From Zhongshania marina (GTDB taxonomy: Bacteria > Pseudomonadota > Gammaproteobacteria > Pseudomonadales > Spongiibacteraceae), in the NCBI RefSeq assembly GCF_002915595.1, contig NZ_PQGG01000021.1:1-64000 (forward strand): a DNA stretch of 64,000 nucleotides. Direction: 5' to 3'. Made by a program: the position numbers and the translations under genes. Under the pieces are notes generated by a model that did no database searches, had not been told where the DNA came from, and saw only the letters and a list, made by a program, of their open reading frames with translations. Position 1 is the first letter of the stretch. Every line of letters starts with the position of its first letter. Positions 33,597-42,378 of this stretch are shown here, in pieces.

Positions 33597-35852
33597 ATGA
33601 AATTTCGTTTTCCCGTTGTCATTATTGACGAAGACTTTCGCTCAGAAAACATCTCAGGCTCAGGCATTCGCGATCTTGCCGATGCCATCAGCAAAGAGGG
33701 CATGGAGATAGTTGGACTGACCAGCTACGGCGACCTCACCGCCTTTGCCCAGCAGGCCAGCCGCGCCTCTTGCTTTATACTGTCTATCGACGACGAAGAG
33801 TTTGGCGACGGCAGCGACGAGACCGTTAGCCAGGCATTAGAATCCATCGCCGAATTCATGACCGCAGTGCGTCAACGCAATACCGACATTCCGGTTTTCC
33901 TTTACGGCGAAACCCGCACCTCTCGACACATTCCCAACGAAATTCTGCGCGAGCTGCACGGCTTCATTCATATGTTTGAAGACACCCCAGAATTCGTTGC
34001 TCGACACATAATTCGCGAGGCCAATAAATATCTATCCTCGCTTGCACCGCCATTTTTTAAAGCCCTAATGAACTACGCCAGCGACAGTTCTTACTCTTGG
34101 CACTGCCCCGGCCATTCCGGCGGCGTGGCATTTTTAAAGAGCCCTGTGGGGCAAATGTTCCATCAGTTCTTCGGCGAAAACCTACTACGTGCCGACGTAT
34201 GTAATGCGGTGGAAGAGCTCGGTCAACTGCTCGACCACACCGGCCCCGTTAGCGCCAGCGAAAACAATGCCGCGCGCATTTTTGGCTGCGACCACCTGTT
34301 CTTTGTCACTAACGGCACATCTACCTCAAACAAAGTCGTTTGGCATTCAACAGTTGCTCCAGGCGACATCGTGGTGGTAGACCGCAACTGCCATAAATCA
34401 ATTTTGCACAGCATTATAATGACCGGTGCGATTCCGGTATTCTTAATGCCTACGCGCAATCACTACGGCATTATTGGCCCCATTCCAAAGAGTGAGTTTG
34501 ATCCAGCGGCAATACGGAAAAAGATCGAAGACCACCCCTTTGCCCGTCATGCTGAAGACAAAAAGCCACGTATCCTGACCATTACCCAAAGTACCTACGA
34601 TGGGATTGTGTACAACGTCGAAGAGATCAAAGACATTCTCGACTCGACCATAGACACCCTGCATTTTGACGAAGCATGGCTGCCGCACGCCGCCTTCCAC
34701 ACCTTCTATCACAATATGCATGCGATTGGCGCCGGCCGCCCACGCTCCGACGACACCTTGGTTTTCGCCACTCAATCGACCCACAAATTACTGGCAGGGC
34801 TTTCTCAGGCTTCACAAATTTTGGTGCAGGATGGCAGCCAGCGGAAACTTGATACCCACCGCTTTAATGAATCCTATCTAATGCACTCCTCTACGAGCCC
34901 GCAGTACGCCATTATCGCGTCTTGCGACGTGGCTGCAGCAATGATGGAGCCGCCCGGCGGCACGGCATTAGTAGAAGAATCTATTTTAGAAGCACTGGAT
35001 TTCCGCCGCGCCATGCGAAAAGTCGACGCCGATTATGGCGACGACTGGTGGTTCCGCGTGTGGGGGCCAGAAACCCTTGCCGAAGAGGGTATTGGCGATC
35101 GCGACGACTGGGTCATTCACTCCGACGACAGCTGGCATGGCTTTGGCGAGATCGAGTCTGGCTTCAATATGCTCGACCCCATCAAGGCAACCATCATCAC
35201 TCCTGGTTTGGACGTGGATGGCAACTTTGACGATATCGGTATTCCAGCGTCTATCGTTAGCAAGTACCTCGCTGAGCACGGCATCATCATTGAAAAGACC
35301 GGCATGTACTCTTTCTTCATCATGTTCACTATCGGCATCACCAAGGGCCGCTGGAACTCGATGGTAACCGAGCTACAGCAATTCAAAGATGACTACGATC
35401 AAAATCTACCGCTGTGGCGGGTAATGCCGCAATTCGCGGCCAAATATCCCCAGTACGACAAAGTAGGGCTGCGCGACTTGTGTAGCAATATTCACGATGT
35501 ATACAAAGAGTACGATCTCGCCCGCATCACTACCGATATGTATTTGTCCAAAATGGAAGCGGCGATGATCCCCGCCGACGCTTGGGCAAAAATGTCTCAC
35601 CGCCAAGTAGAGCGTGTTGCTATTGATGAATTAGAAGGCCGTATTACAGCGATGCTGGTGACACCCTATCCACCAGGCATCCCGCTACTAATACCCGGCG
35701 AACGCTTTAATAAAACCATCGTTCGCTATCTGCAATTTGTGCGTGACTTTAATTCCCGCTTCCCAGGGTTTGAAACAGACTGTCACGGCTTAGTTAAAGA
35801 GCGTGTTAATGGTGTAGATCACTACTTTGTTGACGCGGTTATTGATAGCTAA
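33597..35852 (+). CDS. Orn/Lys/Arg decarboxylase (PLP fold type I, AdiA/LdcC-like)
   Basis: A 751-residue decarboxylase with the three expected parts: a wing or receiver-like N-terminal domain (1-140), the PLP domain with the Schiff-base lysine in TQSTHKLLAGLSQAS, and a C-terminal domain with TPYPPGIPLLIPGE. Length and sequence resemble biodegradative arginine decarboxylase (AdiA, 755) and lysine decarboxylase. Position after speDE suggests it feeds polyamine synthesis, either as ornithine decarboxylase (putrescine) or arginine decarboxylase (agmatine). Specificity cannot be decided from the motif. The start codon has no evident ribosome site. A TGACA-GT-TGTCA dyad lies at 33419-33430. Confidence 0.88.
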   Translation: MKFRFPVVIIDEDFRSENISGSGIRDLADAISKEGMEIVGLTSYGDLTAFAQQASRASCFILSIDDEEFGDGSDETVSQALESIAEFMTAVRQRNTDIPVFLYGETRTSRHIPNEILRELHGFIHMFEDTPEFVARHIIREANKYLSSLAPPFFKALMNYASDSSYSWHCPGHSGGVAFLKSPVGQMFHQFFGENLLRADVCNAVEELGQLLDHTGPVSASENNAARIFGCDHLFFVTNGTSTSNKVVWHSTVAPGDIVVVDRNCHKSILHSIIMTGAIPVFLMPTRNHYGIIGPIPKSEFDPAAIRKKIEDHPFARHAEDKKPRILTITQSTYDGIVYNVEEIKDILDSTIDTLHFDEAWLPHAAFHTFYHNMHAIGAGRPRSDDTLVFATQSTHKLLAGLSQASQILVQDGSQRKLDTHRFNESYLMHSSTSPQYAIIASCDVAAAMMEPPGGTALVEESILEALDFRRAMRKVDADYGDDWWFRVWGPETLAEEGIGDRDDWVIHSDDSWHGFGEIESGFNMLDPIKATIITPGLDVDGNFDDIGIPASIVSKYLAEHGIIIEKTGMYSFFIMFTIGITKGRWNSMVTELQQFKDDYDQNLPLWRVMPQFAAKYPQYDKVGLRDLCSNIHDVYKEYDLARITTDMYLSKMEAAMIPADAWAKMSHRQVERVAIDELEGRITAMLVTPYPPGIPLLIPGERFNKTIVRYLQFVRDFNSRFPGFETDCHGLVKERVNGVDHYFVDAVIDS

Positions 35853-35904
35853 ACCAAGTTCGCACTTTGAATAATAAAAATATTTAAAGGCATACACGGT
35901 GAAC

Positions 35905-35939
35905 ACGGAAATGGACTTAAGCAAGCCCATTTCCGTTTT
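35905..35939 (+). terminator. Rho-independent terminator of the decarboxylase gene
   Basis: ACGGAAATGG (35905-35914) pairs with CCATTTCCGT (35927-35936), with some extra pairing in the loop, followed directly by TTT. About 50 bases after the stop codon. Confidence 0.75.
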
Positions 35940-36012
35940 GAGCATCAAAGCTTAAAATTGGCGTTAGATTTATCGGTAACATTTTAGCAAATCGTCGAAT
36001 TTCAGAAATTCC

Positions 36013-36028
36013 TGTGACCCACATCACA
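36013..36028. promoter_or_regulatory. CRP/Vfr binding site
   Basis: TGTGACCCACATCACA matches the CRP consensus TGTGA-N6-TCACA at all ten specified positions. It lies 155 bases upstream of the repeat/OmpA gene, in a 330-base region that otherwise holds the preceding terminator and no gene. It suggests cAMP-dependent control of the repeat-protein operon. Confidence 0.75.
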
Positions 36029-36182
36029 AAATACCACTCACCACGACACATTATTCACACAATATGTGCTTATACTGAGATAAGTGCACATCTATAATGC
36101 ACACCACAAAACCTAAGCCACACCCAATTTGGTTACTAACAGTAACCAACTGCATAGAAATCGGCTCTATTGACTACTCAGG

Positions 36183-38873
36183 ATGAAAAATATGATGAAT
36201 TTACGACCGCCTACAGGACTCGCGTCCGTAATCATATTATCGGCTGCAGCCAACCTAACAGTAAGCGCGCCTGTAAACGCACAAGAACTCACCAGAATCG
36301 TCAATATCGGCGCCTTGCTTGCCCCTAGAAATCCAAAAGGCGTTGAAAACAGCAAATCCATAATTGCTCCAATTACTAAACCACTCGGTGATTCACTAGC
36401 TCCATTAGTGGACGCGATCGATATCACTCTCGACCCGCTTACTGATCCTATTGACGATCAACTCGGTGTTCCTTTATTAGGTGCGCTCGCGCCCGTCACT
36501 GACCCACTACTCAGCGCGCTAGTACCCATTACTGATCCGATTGATGGCATTGTTGCCGACCTTACTGGCGGCAGCGTGAGCGACGCTTTATCGAATATCG
36601 ACAAAAACACCGCAGATGGTGATGGCATTGTTAACGACCTACTTGGTGGCCCCAAAGTGCCTGGCAGCGGCACCGAAGCAGGCGAGGTTTCTCCGCTTGG
36701 CTCTATTAGCGCAAGCTTGGGCGCAACGCTAGAACCCCTTGTTAGCGCTCTAGACCTTGGACTCGACCCATTAACTGATGTGGTCGATGATCAATTGCTT
36801 GAACCCATTCTAGATGCCCTTGCACCTGGCTTAGACCCATTACTTGAGACGATTGAACCGGTTACCGATCCAGTAGACGGACTTGTCGCCGACCTTACCG
36901 GCGGCAGCGTTGAAGATGCACTAACCAACAACGATGACAATACCGCCGATGGCAATGGTGTCGTAAATGACCTTCTCGGTGGTGAGTCGGCTAACAGTGC
37001 CAGTGGCACAGAGGCTGGAGAGGCCTCGATTCTAGCGCCAATTACCGCCCCCCTCGGCGACTCTTTGGACAATCTAGTTAGCACCGTAGACATGGCCTTA
37101 GACCCAGTAACCGATGCTATTGATGACAATGTCGGTGTACCTTTACTGGATGCCCTAGCTCCCGTCATTGACCCAGTCCTTGCAAATTTAGAGCCCGCAA
37201 CTGACCCTGTTGATGGGTTACTTGCAGACATCACCGGCGGCAGCCTTGAAGATGCCCTAACAAACTCTGACGACAACACCTCTGACGGCGATGGGATTGT
37301 TAACGACTTACTCGGCGGCCCTAATTCATCCAGCGCCGGCGATGGCAACGAAACCTCACCACTTAGCACCGTTACCGTTTCACTTGGCGCTGGCTTGGTG
37401 ACGTTTGTTGATGCAATTGACACCGGCTTAGATCCACTTACAGACGTTGTTGATGATCAACTTGTAGAGCCAATTCTCGAAGAACTCTCTCCTGTCATTC
37501 ACCCAGCGTTAGAAGCCCTTGCAGGAATAACCAACCCTGTTGATGGCATTGTTAATGACTTAACCGGTGGCAGCCTAGAAGACGCATTAACTAACGATGA
37601 CGACAACACCGCTGACGGTAACGGCCTAGTAAACGACTTGTTAGGTGGTGGTAATGAAAACGCTGACAGCGGAACAGAAGCGGGAGAAAGCTCTGCATTA
37701 GAGCCCATCACTGGCCCACTAGGTGACTCTATTGACAGCTTAATTTCTGCTGTCGACACCGCGCTTGACCCAGTCACCGACGCCGTCGATGACCAAGTTG
37801 GCGAGACGCTACTAGACGCACTAAGTCCTGTTGTTGATCCACTGCTTGATGCAGCAGAACCTGTTACCGATCCCGTCGACGGCATTGTTGCTGACCTGAC
37901 CGGCGGCAGCGTCGAAGATGCGTTGACCAACAACGATGACAACACCTCTGACGGCGACGGCATCGTCAATGACTTGCTAGGTGGTAGCGAAGGCAATGGC
38001 GACGAAACATCACCATTAGAACCCGTAACTGAACTAGTTGGCGACGCGATAGAGCCAGTCATCGACAGTCTTGATCAAGGCTTAGACCCCGCTACAGAAG
38101 TCGTTGACAATGAAGTTGGCGAAGCATTGATTGATGCACTTTCACCAGTGACTGAACCCATTTTAGATATGGCAGGCCCCATCACCGATCCGCTAGACGG
38201 CGCAGTAGCCGACCTTACCGGTGGCAGCCTAGAAGACGCCCTCACTAATAATGACACCAATACCAGCGATGGTAATGGCATTGTAAACGACGCACTTGGC
38301 GGTGGCGGCAATAGCAACGGCGGTCTTGCAGGTGGCCTAGGTAATGGCCCATTTGATCAACCAGCTCTGCTTGCCCTGCTAGACCGCGACGGCATGGACC
38401 CACAGCCAAATAGTGACGGGAGTTGCGCCGACCTCGATATCGACGGTGTTTGCGACGAACAAGACGAATGCCTAGATACGCCCATTGGCAGTGCCGTACT
38501 TGCCAATGGTTGCCACTTAAGCGAAGCCGCTCCGCTACGCTTGAATGGGGTGTTCTTCGAAACTGACAGCGCGATTTTAACTGCCAATGCGACAAGAATT
38601 TTAGATAAGGCCGTTGCGGTAATTCAGCAGTCAGACGCTGAGCAAATAGAAGTGTCTGGCCACACTGACGCCATCGGCAGCGACAACTACAACCTGACGC
38701 TATCTCAAAATCGCGCGCAGTCAGTCAAACGCTACCTAACTGGCCGTGGCGTAAATGGCGAGCGCTTAGTTGCACAGGGTTACGGCGAAGCTAAGCCGCT
38801 AGCAAATAACGACACTGACGCTGGTCGTGCGGAAAACCGCCGCGTAGAACTGACCATTATCAACACCAAGTAA
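36183..38873 (+). CDS. Secreted Asp-rich repeat protein with C-terminal OmpA domain
   Basis: An 896-residue protein. A signal peptide (about 1-33) ends at a likely PVNA/Q cleavage site. Residues about 58-707 hold six tandem repeats of about 110 residues. Each ends with an Asp/Asn-rich block such as DLTGGSVEDALTNNDDNTADG followed by NDLLGG, suggesting calcium binding. Odd repeats share a PLGDSL/GVPLL-like form and even repeats a SLGA/VDDQLxEPIL form, so a two-unit module was probably duplicated. A type-3-thrombospondin-like, Cys-containing stretch (about 740-780) leads to an OmpA domain (785-896: FFETDSAIL, NLTLSQNRAQSVKRYL, NRRVEL) that would bind peptidoglycan. The whole looks like a surface or periplasm-spanning stalk. 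It is followed by a two-partner-secretion-like barrel gene. Confidence 0.8.
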   Translation: MKNMMNLRPPTGLASVIILSAAANLTVSAPVNAQELTRIVNIGALLAPRNPKGVENSKSIIAPITKPLGDSLAPLVDAIDITLDPLTDPIDDQLGVPLLGALAPVTDPLLSALVPITDPIDGIVADLTGGSVSDALSNIDKNTADGDGIVNDLLGGPKVPGSGTEAGEVSPLGSISASLGATLEPLVSALDLGLDPLTDVVDDQLLEPILDALAPGLDPLLETIEPVTDPVDGLVADLTGGSVEDALTNNDDNTADGNGVVNDLLGGESANSASGTEAGEASILAPITAPLGDSLDNLVSTVDMALDPVTDAIDDNVGVPLLDALAPVIDPVLANLEPATDPVDGLLADITGGSLEDALTNSDDNTSDGDGIVNDLLGGPNSSSAGDGNETSPLSTVTVSLGAGLVTFVDAIDTGLDPLTDVVDDQLVEPILEELSPVIHPALEALAGITNPVDGIVNDLTGGSLEDALTNDDDNTADGNGLVNDLLGGGNENADSGTEAGESSALEPITGPLGDSIDSLISAVDTALDPVTDAVDDQVGETLLDALSPVVDPLLDAAEPVTDPVDGIVADLTGGSVEDALTNNDDNTSDGDGIVNDLLGGSEGNGDETSPLEPVTELVGDAIEPVIDSLDQGLDPATEVVDNEVGEALIDALSPVTEPILDMAGPITDPLDGAVADLTGGSLEDALTNNDTNTSDGNGIVNDALGGGGNSNGGLAGGLGNGPFDQPALLALLDRDGMDPQPNSDGSCADLDIDGVCDEQDECLDTPIGSAVLANGCHLSEAAPLRLNGVFFETDSAILTANATRILDKAVAVIQQSDAEQIEVSGHTDAIGSDNYNLTLSQNRAQSVKRYLTGRGVNGERLVAQGYGEAKPLANNDTDAGRAENRRVELTIINTK
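36355..38304 (+). repeat. Six tandem coding repeats of about 330 bases
   Basis: Repeat ends (the NDLLGG or NDALGG block) fall near 36651, 36984, 37320, 37650, 37986 and 38304, a period of about 330 bases. Copies differ by many synonymous changes, so the array is old rather than a recent slippage product. The alternating odd/even likeness points to a 660-base duplicated module. Confidence 0.8.
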
Positions 38874-38888
38874 TAAAGACCTCAACGG

Positions 38889-38904
38889 CCCGCCATTTGG
38901 CGGG
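38889..38904 (+). terminator. Intercistronic hairpin between repeat protein and barrel gene
   Basis: CCCGCC-ATTT-GGCGGG, six perfect GC pairs, with ATTTTACTTTTT following some ten bases later. It may cause partial termination, lowering transporter relative to repeat protein. Confidence 0.55.
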
Positions 38905-38935
38905 TCAATAGATTTTACTTTTTAGGGAGAGCACC

Positions 38936-40609
38936 ATGGCAATCGATTTGCCCCCCGTAATGCCACCACAACTCGCCACACCAGCACAGGTCAGCGCATA
39001 TAGCGCCGTCGCTGCGGCAGAGCTATCAGCAACCATTAACGGCACCAATGTTCGGGTATTAGGTAACCGCTACCTTGCTGACAGCGAGGTCAAAAACATT
39101 CTCAGCAGCGCAAGAACGCCCGCTGAAGGCATTATCAATCTCACCAAGCGTTACTATCAAAGCGGTCATCTGCTAGTAAGAATTCGCTACGCACGCGAAG
39201 GCGACGGCGTTATCGTATTTGTTGAGCAACTGACCCTATCTGAAATACGCGGCGATGCAGAGATTCAACCGTATTTTGAAGGTTTAGCAGGCGACAGCGA
39301 CCTAAGCATCTCTGAATTTGACCGCGCGCGTATCTTAGCTAATCTTAAAGCCGAACGCGGTGGCTACGAATACAGCATGTCTTACCAAGAAACAGGCAAC
39401 AATGCCGTTGCCCTAGTTATGACAAAAACCGCTGTAGAAAACTACGACCGCACCGACTTCATTCTTGAAGCAAACAATAAGGGTAGCCGCTTCTTAGGCC
39501 GCTACTTCGGTTTGGCCGGTATTAAACACGATTTCGAAAATGGCACTGAATTATCACTTGCCTACCAAACAACATTCGCTGACTTAGGTGAATCACGTGA
39601 TGGCGATAGCCTAGACCAATTCAGCCTTAGCATAGACCACCCTTTTGTTAGCGGACTTTACGGCATCGACCTGTCTTACGTTGAGTACAGCAGAGATCCA
39701 CAAGTTGCCCAAACTCAAACAGGCCTTTGCATACTCGGCTTAATCGGCTGTGGCATAACAAGCTCAGTCACCACCGTTAATCTAGACGCCGAAATCCTGC
39801 AAGCGGCATTCCGAGGTGAACAGATTCTGTTCAGCGGCGTAGATTCTCGTCTTTCAGTAACCGAAAAAGTCGAACACGTAGACTCAGTAGTCGAGCAAGC
39901 TGGCAGCAGTAGCAAGCTGCTAGAAGAAACCTATCAAGTCGTCGATATTGGTCTGAAATACCAAAAAGCGCGCTATAAAACAGAAGAGCTACCGGGAGCG
40001 CAGCTGAATATGGGAATCAATTTCCTAGCAGGCTTCGGAGATGGTGGCACGCTTGACAACTACGGTGAGTATCAAGCCGCATTTGCACAACAATTCCCCG
40101 GCACAGCCATACCAGATGTTGTTCCCGCGGCCCGCACGGCTGAGTTCCTAGCACTGCAGGCGAATGCTCGCTACATGGTGCAAATTGCGGAAGACACACT
40201 GCTGTCCTTTGCAGCCAATGCGCAATTTGCCGACGAGCAACTTCCGCAGCAACAGCAATTCGTTCTGGGTGGTATGAATACCCTGAGCGCTTATCTGCCA
40301 GGCGTACTTGTAGGTGACGAAGGTTATTATATCAACGCGACCTTGGAAAAAACCTTCAATTGGAATGAGTACAAAATATCGCCATCGATCTTCGCTGAAT
40401 ACGGCGCTACTTGGTTTAACAACGCCAGTAGCAGCTTTGGCGACACACAAGCCATTGCTGACGCTGGTGTAAGATTGCGAATTGAATTCTCTGACAATCT
40501 ATTCACCGAGTTTGTTGCTGCACTGCCAGTCTACGATGACGTTAGCAACAACGACGATCTAGATACTTTCGAAGCCGACTTCTACTGGCGAATTCGCTTC
40601 ACCTTTTAA
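38936..40609 (+). CDS. ShlB/FhaC/HecB-like outer-membrane transporter (two-partner secretion type)
   Basis: A 557-residue protein. Residues about 45-120 form a POTRA-like module (NGTNVRVLGNRYLADSEVKNIL...NLTKRYYQSGHLLVRIRYA), and the rest is beta-strand rich, like an Omp85/TpsB barrel. The last residue is Phe (WRIRFTF), the usual outer-membrane signature. No Sec signal peptide is visible: the chain starts MAIDLPPVMPPQLATPAQVS and an in-frame TAG lies about ten codons upstream, so no longer start exists. AGGGAG precedes the ATG. It probably exports or assembles a surface protein, the upstream repeat protein being the obvious candidate. The missing leader is odd for an outer-membrane protein. 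Confidence 0.7.
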   Translation: MAIDLPPVMPPQLATPAQVSAYSAVAAAELSATINGTNVRVLGNRYLADSEVKNILSSARTPAEGIINLTKRYYQSGHLLVRIRYAREGDGVIVFVEQLTLSEIRGDAEIQPYFEGLAGDSDLSISEFDRARILANLKAERGGYEYSMSYQETGNNAVALVMTKTAVENYDRTDFILEANNKGSRFLGRYFGLAGIKHDFENGTELSLAYQTTFADLGESRDGDSLDQFSLSIDHPFVSGLYGIDLSYVEYSRDPQVAQTQTGLCILGLIGCGITSSVTTVNLDAEILQAAFRGEQILFSGVDSRLSVTEKVEHVDSVVEQAGSSSKLLEETYQVVDIGLKYQKARYKTEELPGAQLNMGINFLAGFGDGGTLDNYGEYQAAFAQQFPGTAIPDVVPAARTAEFLALQANARYMVQIAEDTLLSFAANAQFADEQLPQQQQFVLGGMNTLSAYLPGVLVGDEGYYINATLEKTFNWNEYKISPSIFAEYGATWFNNASSSFGDTQAIADAGVRLRIEFSDNLFTEFVAALPVYDDVSNNDDLDTFEADFYWRIRFTF

Positions 40610-40623
40610 GTAAGCCTTCGATT

Positions 40624-40649
40624 GTAGCTCGGCCCCTGCGCCGAGCTAC
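40624..40649 (+). terminator. Terminator hairpin after the barrel gene
   Basis: GTAGCTCGGC (40624-40633) and GCCGAGCTAC (40640-40649) form ten perfect base pairs with a six-base loop, 15 bases after the stop codon. The T-content downstream is modest. Confidence 0.65.
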
Positions 40650-41153
40650 CCTCTCCTTAGCTCTCGATATTTATTTCAATCCTTCGAGTAAAAACACTTT
40701 ACTTACTGGCGCGAACTTTGCTAGCTTCATAGTGTCTGATTTGCAAGCCCAAGATGGTTCAAGTAATTAATCCACGGGCTTACAGAATGATTTAGGCAAT
40801 TGAGAACAATCGTGTAAGGGCAGCTAAATCCTCGCAAAACCCCGCGTACTCTGGATGTCAGCACATTAGGTGTTAACACCAATAGTTAAGATCAATTGCT
40901 CAAGATACTATGACTTTCTGCAATTTACCCCACCAAGGTTTACCAGAAGTCATCGATCTTGATGACCTCCGCGACTAAAGATTTCAAAGTCGCACCATAA
41001 TCGGTCAGTAAATCTCAGAGTTTTTAGGCAAGAAAATAGTCTTGTCATAAGGCTGTCACAGACAACAGAGATAGTAGTCAGCGGTAACAGAATACCGAAG
41101 TAAGACAGATATTGATGACGGAAGAAGGCGCAGAGAGCGCGAAGGAGAAGAGA
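40650..41153. other. About 500-base region without a supported gene
   Basis: No credible coding frame on either strand. The only clear structure is a perfect 12-base palindrome GGTGTTAACACC at 40869-40880. A minus-strand frame at 40950-41165 has no ribosome site and overlaps the leader of the small plus-strand gene, so I do not call it. A small RNA or regulatory region is possible. Confidence 0.5.
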
Positions 41154-41336
41154 ATGAATAAGCAAAGTAATGAGATGAATGTAAAAAATTTATGCAGTCG
41201 TAAATTGTGGGAATTACTGAAAAACGCCGAATGGCAGAGCAATACCGAACGTTTTGCAATAGAAAGCGAGTTGTCAGATCGCCGCCACTATGTAAAAGAA
41301 CTGGAGCAGCTTAGCGGCCGAGAAACCATGCATTAA
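41154..41336 (+). CDS. Small hypothetical protein, 60 residues
   Basis: The chain MNKQSNEMNVKNLCSRKLWE... is charged and helical with one cysteine, ending LEQLSGRETMH. It has no signal or membrane span and I recognise no family. ATG 41154 is chosen because GGAG lies eight bases upstream; an in-frame start at 41112 is less well supported. Its end overlaps the end of the convergent GspF-like gene by 26 bases. Confidence 0.45.
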   Translation: MNKQSNEMNVKNLCSRKLWELLKNAEWQSNTERFAIESELSDRRHYVKELEQLSGRETMH

Positions 41337-42264
41337 GCACGGCGACATACGGAAGCAAACCCAGTAATAACCACGGCAAATAAGCAGACCAAAACGCCAC
41401 CTGATCTTCACAAACACGATGTATAGCCAAGCCCAATTGGGCTGGCACTTGTTTGGCATCACCCATTTTAGACACCGGTGGCAAGGTCACCCCCTCTAGA
41501 ATTCCACTGCGTAACAACGCAGTGGAAAATAACTCCCCCCCCTCCACATCCGCAGCCAACTTGTAATACCGCCTGTTTATTGACGCCTGTGGTAAGCGTC
41601 GGACAGACTGCTTTAACGATTGAGGCAAACTAAAACCGGCGCCAATACAATCTGCCAAATGATTCATATAGTGATAGCTTTGATACTGCATTAAAGCCTT
41701 ACCCAGCCCCGGTAAGCGCAAACCGAGCTCTGCGCTCACACGCCGAATTAAGTAAAAGCGTGGCGCCAGCTTCAATACACCATATACCAATACAAGGGGC
41801 AGCAAACCCAGTAGACCCGCAAGACCAGCGACTCCCCAATCAAACGTGCCAACCAGCAAGCCCCAACACGGCAATAGCAGTGCAAACGCAGCAGTGATAA
41901 TCAAAGGCCAGCGTAGATGGCGGCTAAAATTCTGCTGAAACTCTGCTTGCAAACGGTAATGTTCAGCAAGACGCAGATACATTTTTGCAAGATCCCCCAC
42001 CGCAAGCCCCAGCTTTAGGAACTGCAACTCCCACTCTAGAAAAACACCGCCCTCTCGCAGCTCGTCCATCACCACTCGCTGACCATCGGCAAACTGCGCC
42101 GCAACACTATCGAGCTGGGCGCGCTGGGCGGCCCGCTGCCCCTTACTCAATAGGGCAACAAGCTGATCCCAATTATTATCACCTGATTGACTGGCTTGAT
42201 AGAGCGATTGAAAAAGCACAAAACGCTGGGCAGGGGAAAATCCAGAGGCCATTTTTAAATCCAT
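41311..42264 (-). CDS. Stand-alone GspF/PilC-like membrane protein
   Basis: A 317-residue protein. Two type II secretion F-like cytoplasmic domains are suggested: LFQSLYQASQSGDNNWDQLV...LREGGVFLEWELQFLKLGLAVGDLAKMYLRLAEHY (about 14-108), and MNHLADCIGAGFSLPQSLKQSVRRLP further on. They are separated by hydrophobic spans (about 120-140, 145-166), with a final span near the C-terminus (WLLLGLLPYVAVLNAWFL). GspF and PilC are the inner-membrane platform proteins of type II secretion and type IV pili, normally about 400 residues. No other secretion or pilus genes are nearby, and this copy is short and divergent, so its role is unclear. Confidence 0.6.
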   Translation of the reverse strand: MDLKMASGFSPAQRFVLFQSLYQASQSGDNNWDQLVALLSKGQRAAQRAQLDSVAAQFADGQRVVMDELREGGVFLEWELQFLKLGLAVGDLAKMYLRLAEHYRLQAEFQQNFSRHLRWPLIITAAFALLLPCWGLLVGTFDWGVAGLAGLLGLLPLVLVYGVLKLAPRFYLIRRVSAELGLRLPGLGKALMQYQSYHYMNHLADCIGAGFSLPQSLKQSVRRLPQASINRRYYKLAADVEGGELFSTALLRSGILEGVTLPPVSKMGDAKQVPAQLGLAIHRVCEDQVAFWSAYLPWLLLGLLPYVAVLNAWFLGR

Positions 42265-42378
42265 ATTGGCGAAGTGGTTGCAATAGTGGGTATGTAAGCC
42301 ACAAGCCTATATACTTTAGCACAGCTAAAATCTGCGATGGCAGGCATAACAACAAGCACCCTCGCTATAAGGATTAAG

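Noticed and set aside
36355-38304. CRISPR-like or satellite array
   Set aside because: The repeat is 330 bases, in frame and diverged, so it is a protein repeat and not CRISPR.
36458-38595. Several long minus-strand frames inside the repeat gene
   Set aside because: They are antisense shadows; their Ser/Pro/Thr-rich repeats mirror the Asp/Gly-rich sense repeats.
40950-41165. Minus-strand open frame of 71 codons with hydrophobic residues
   Set aside because: No ribosome site and overlaps the leader and start of the small plus-strand gene at 41154.
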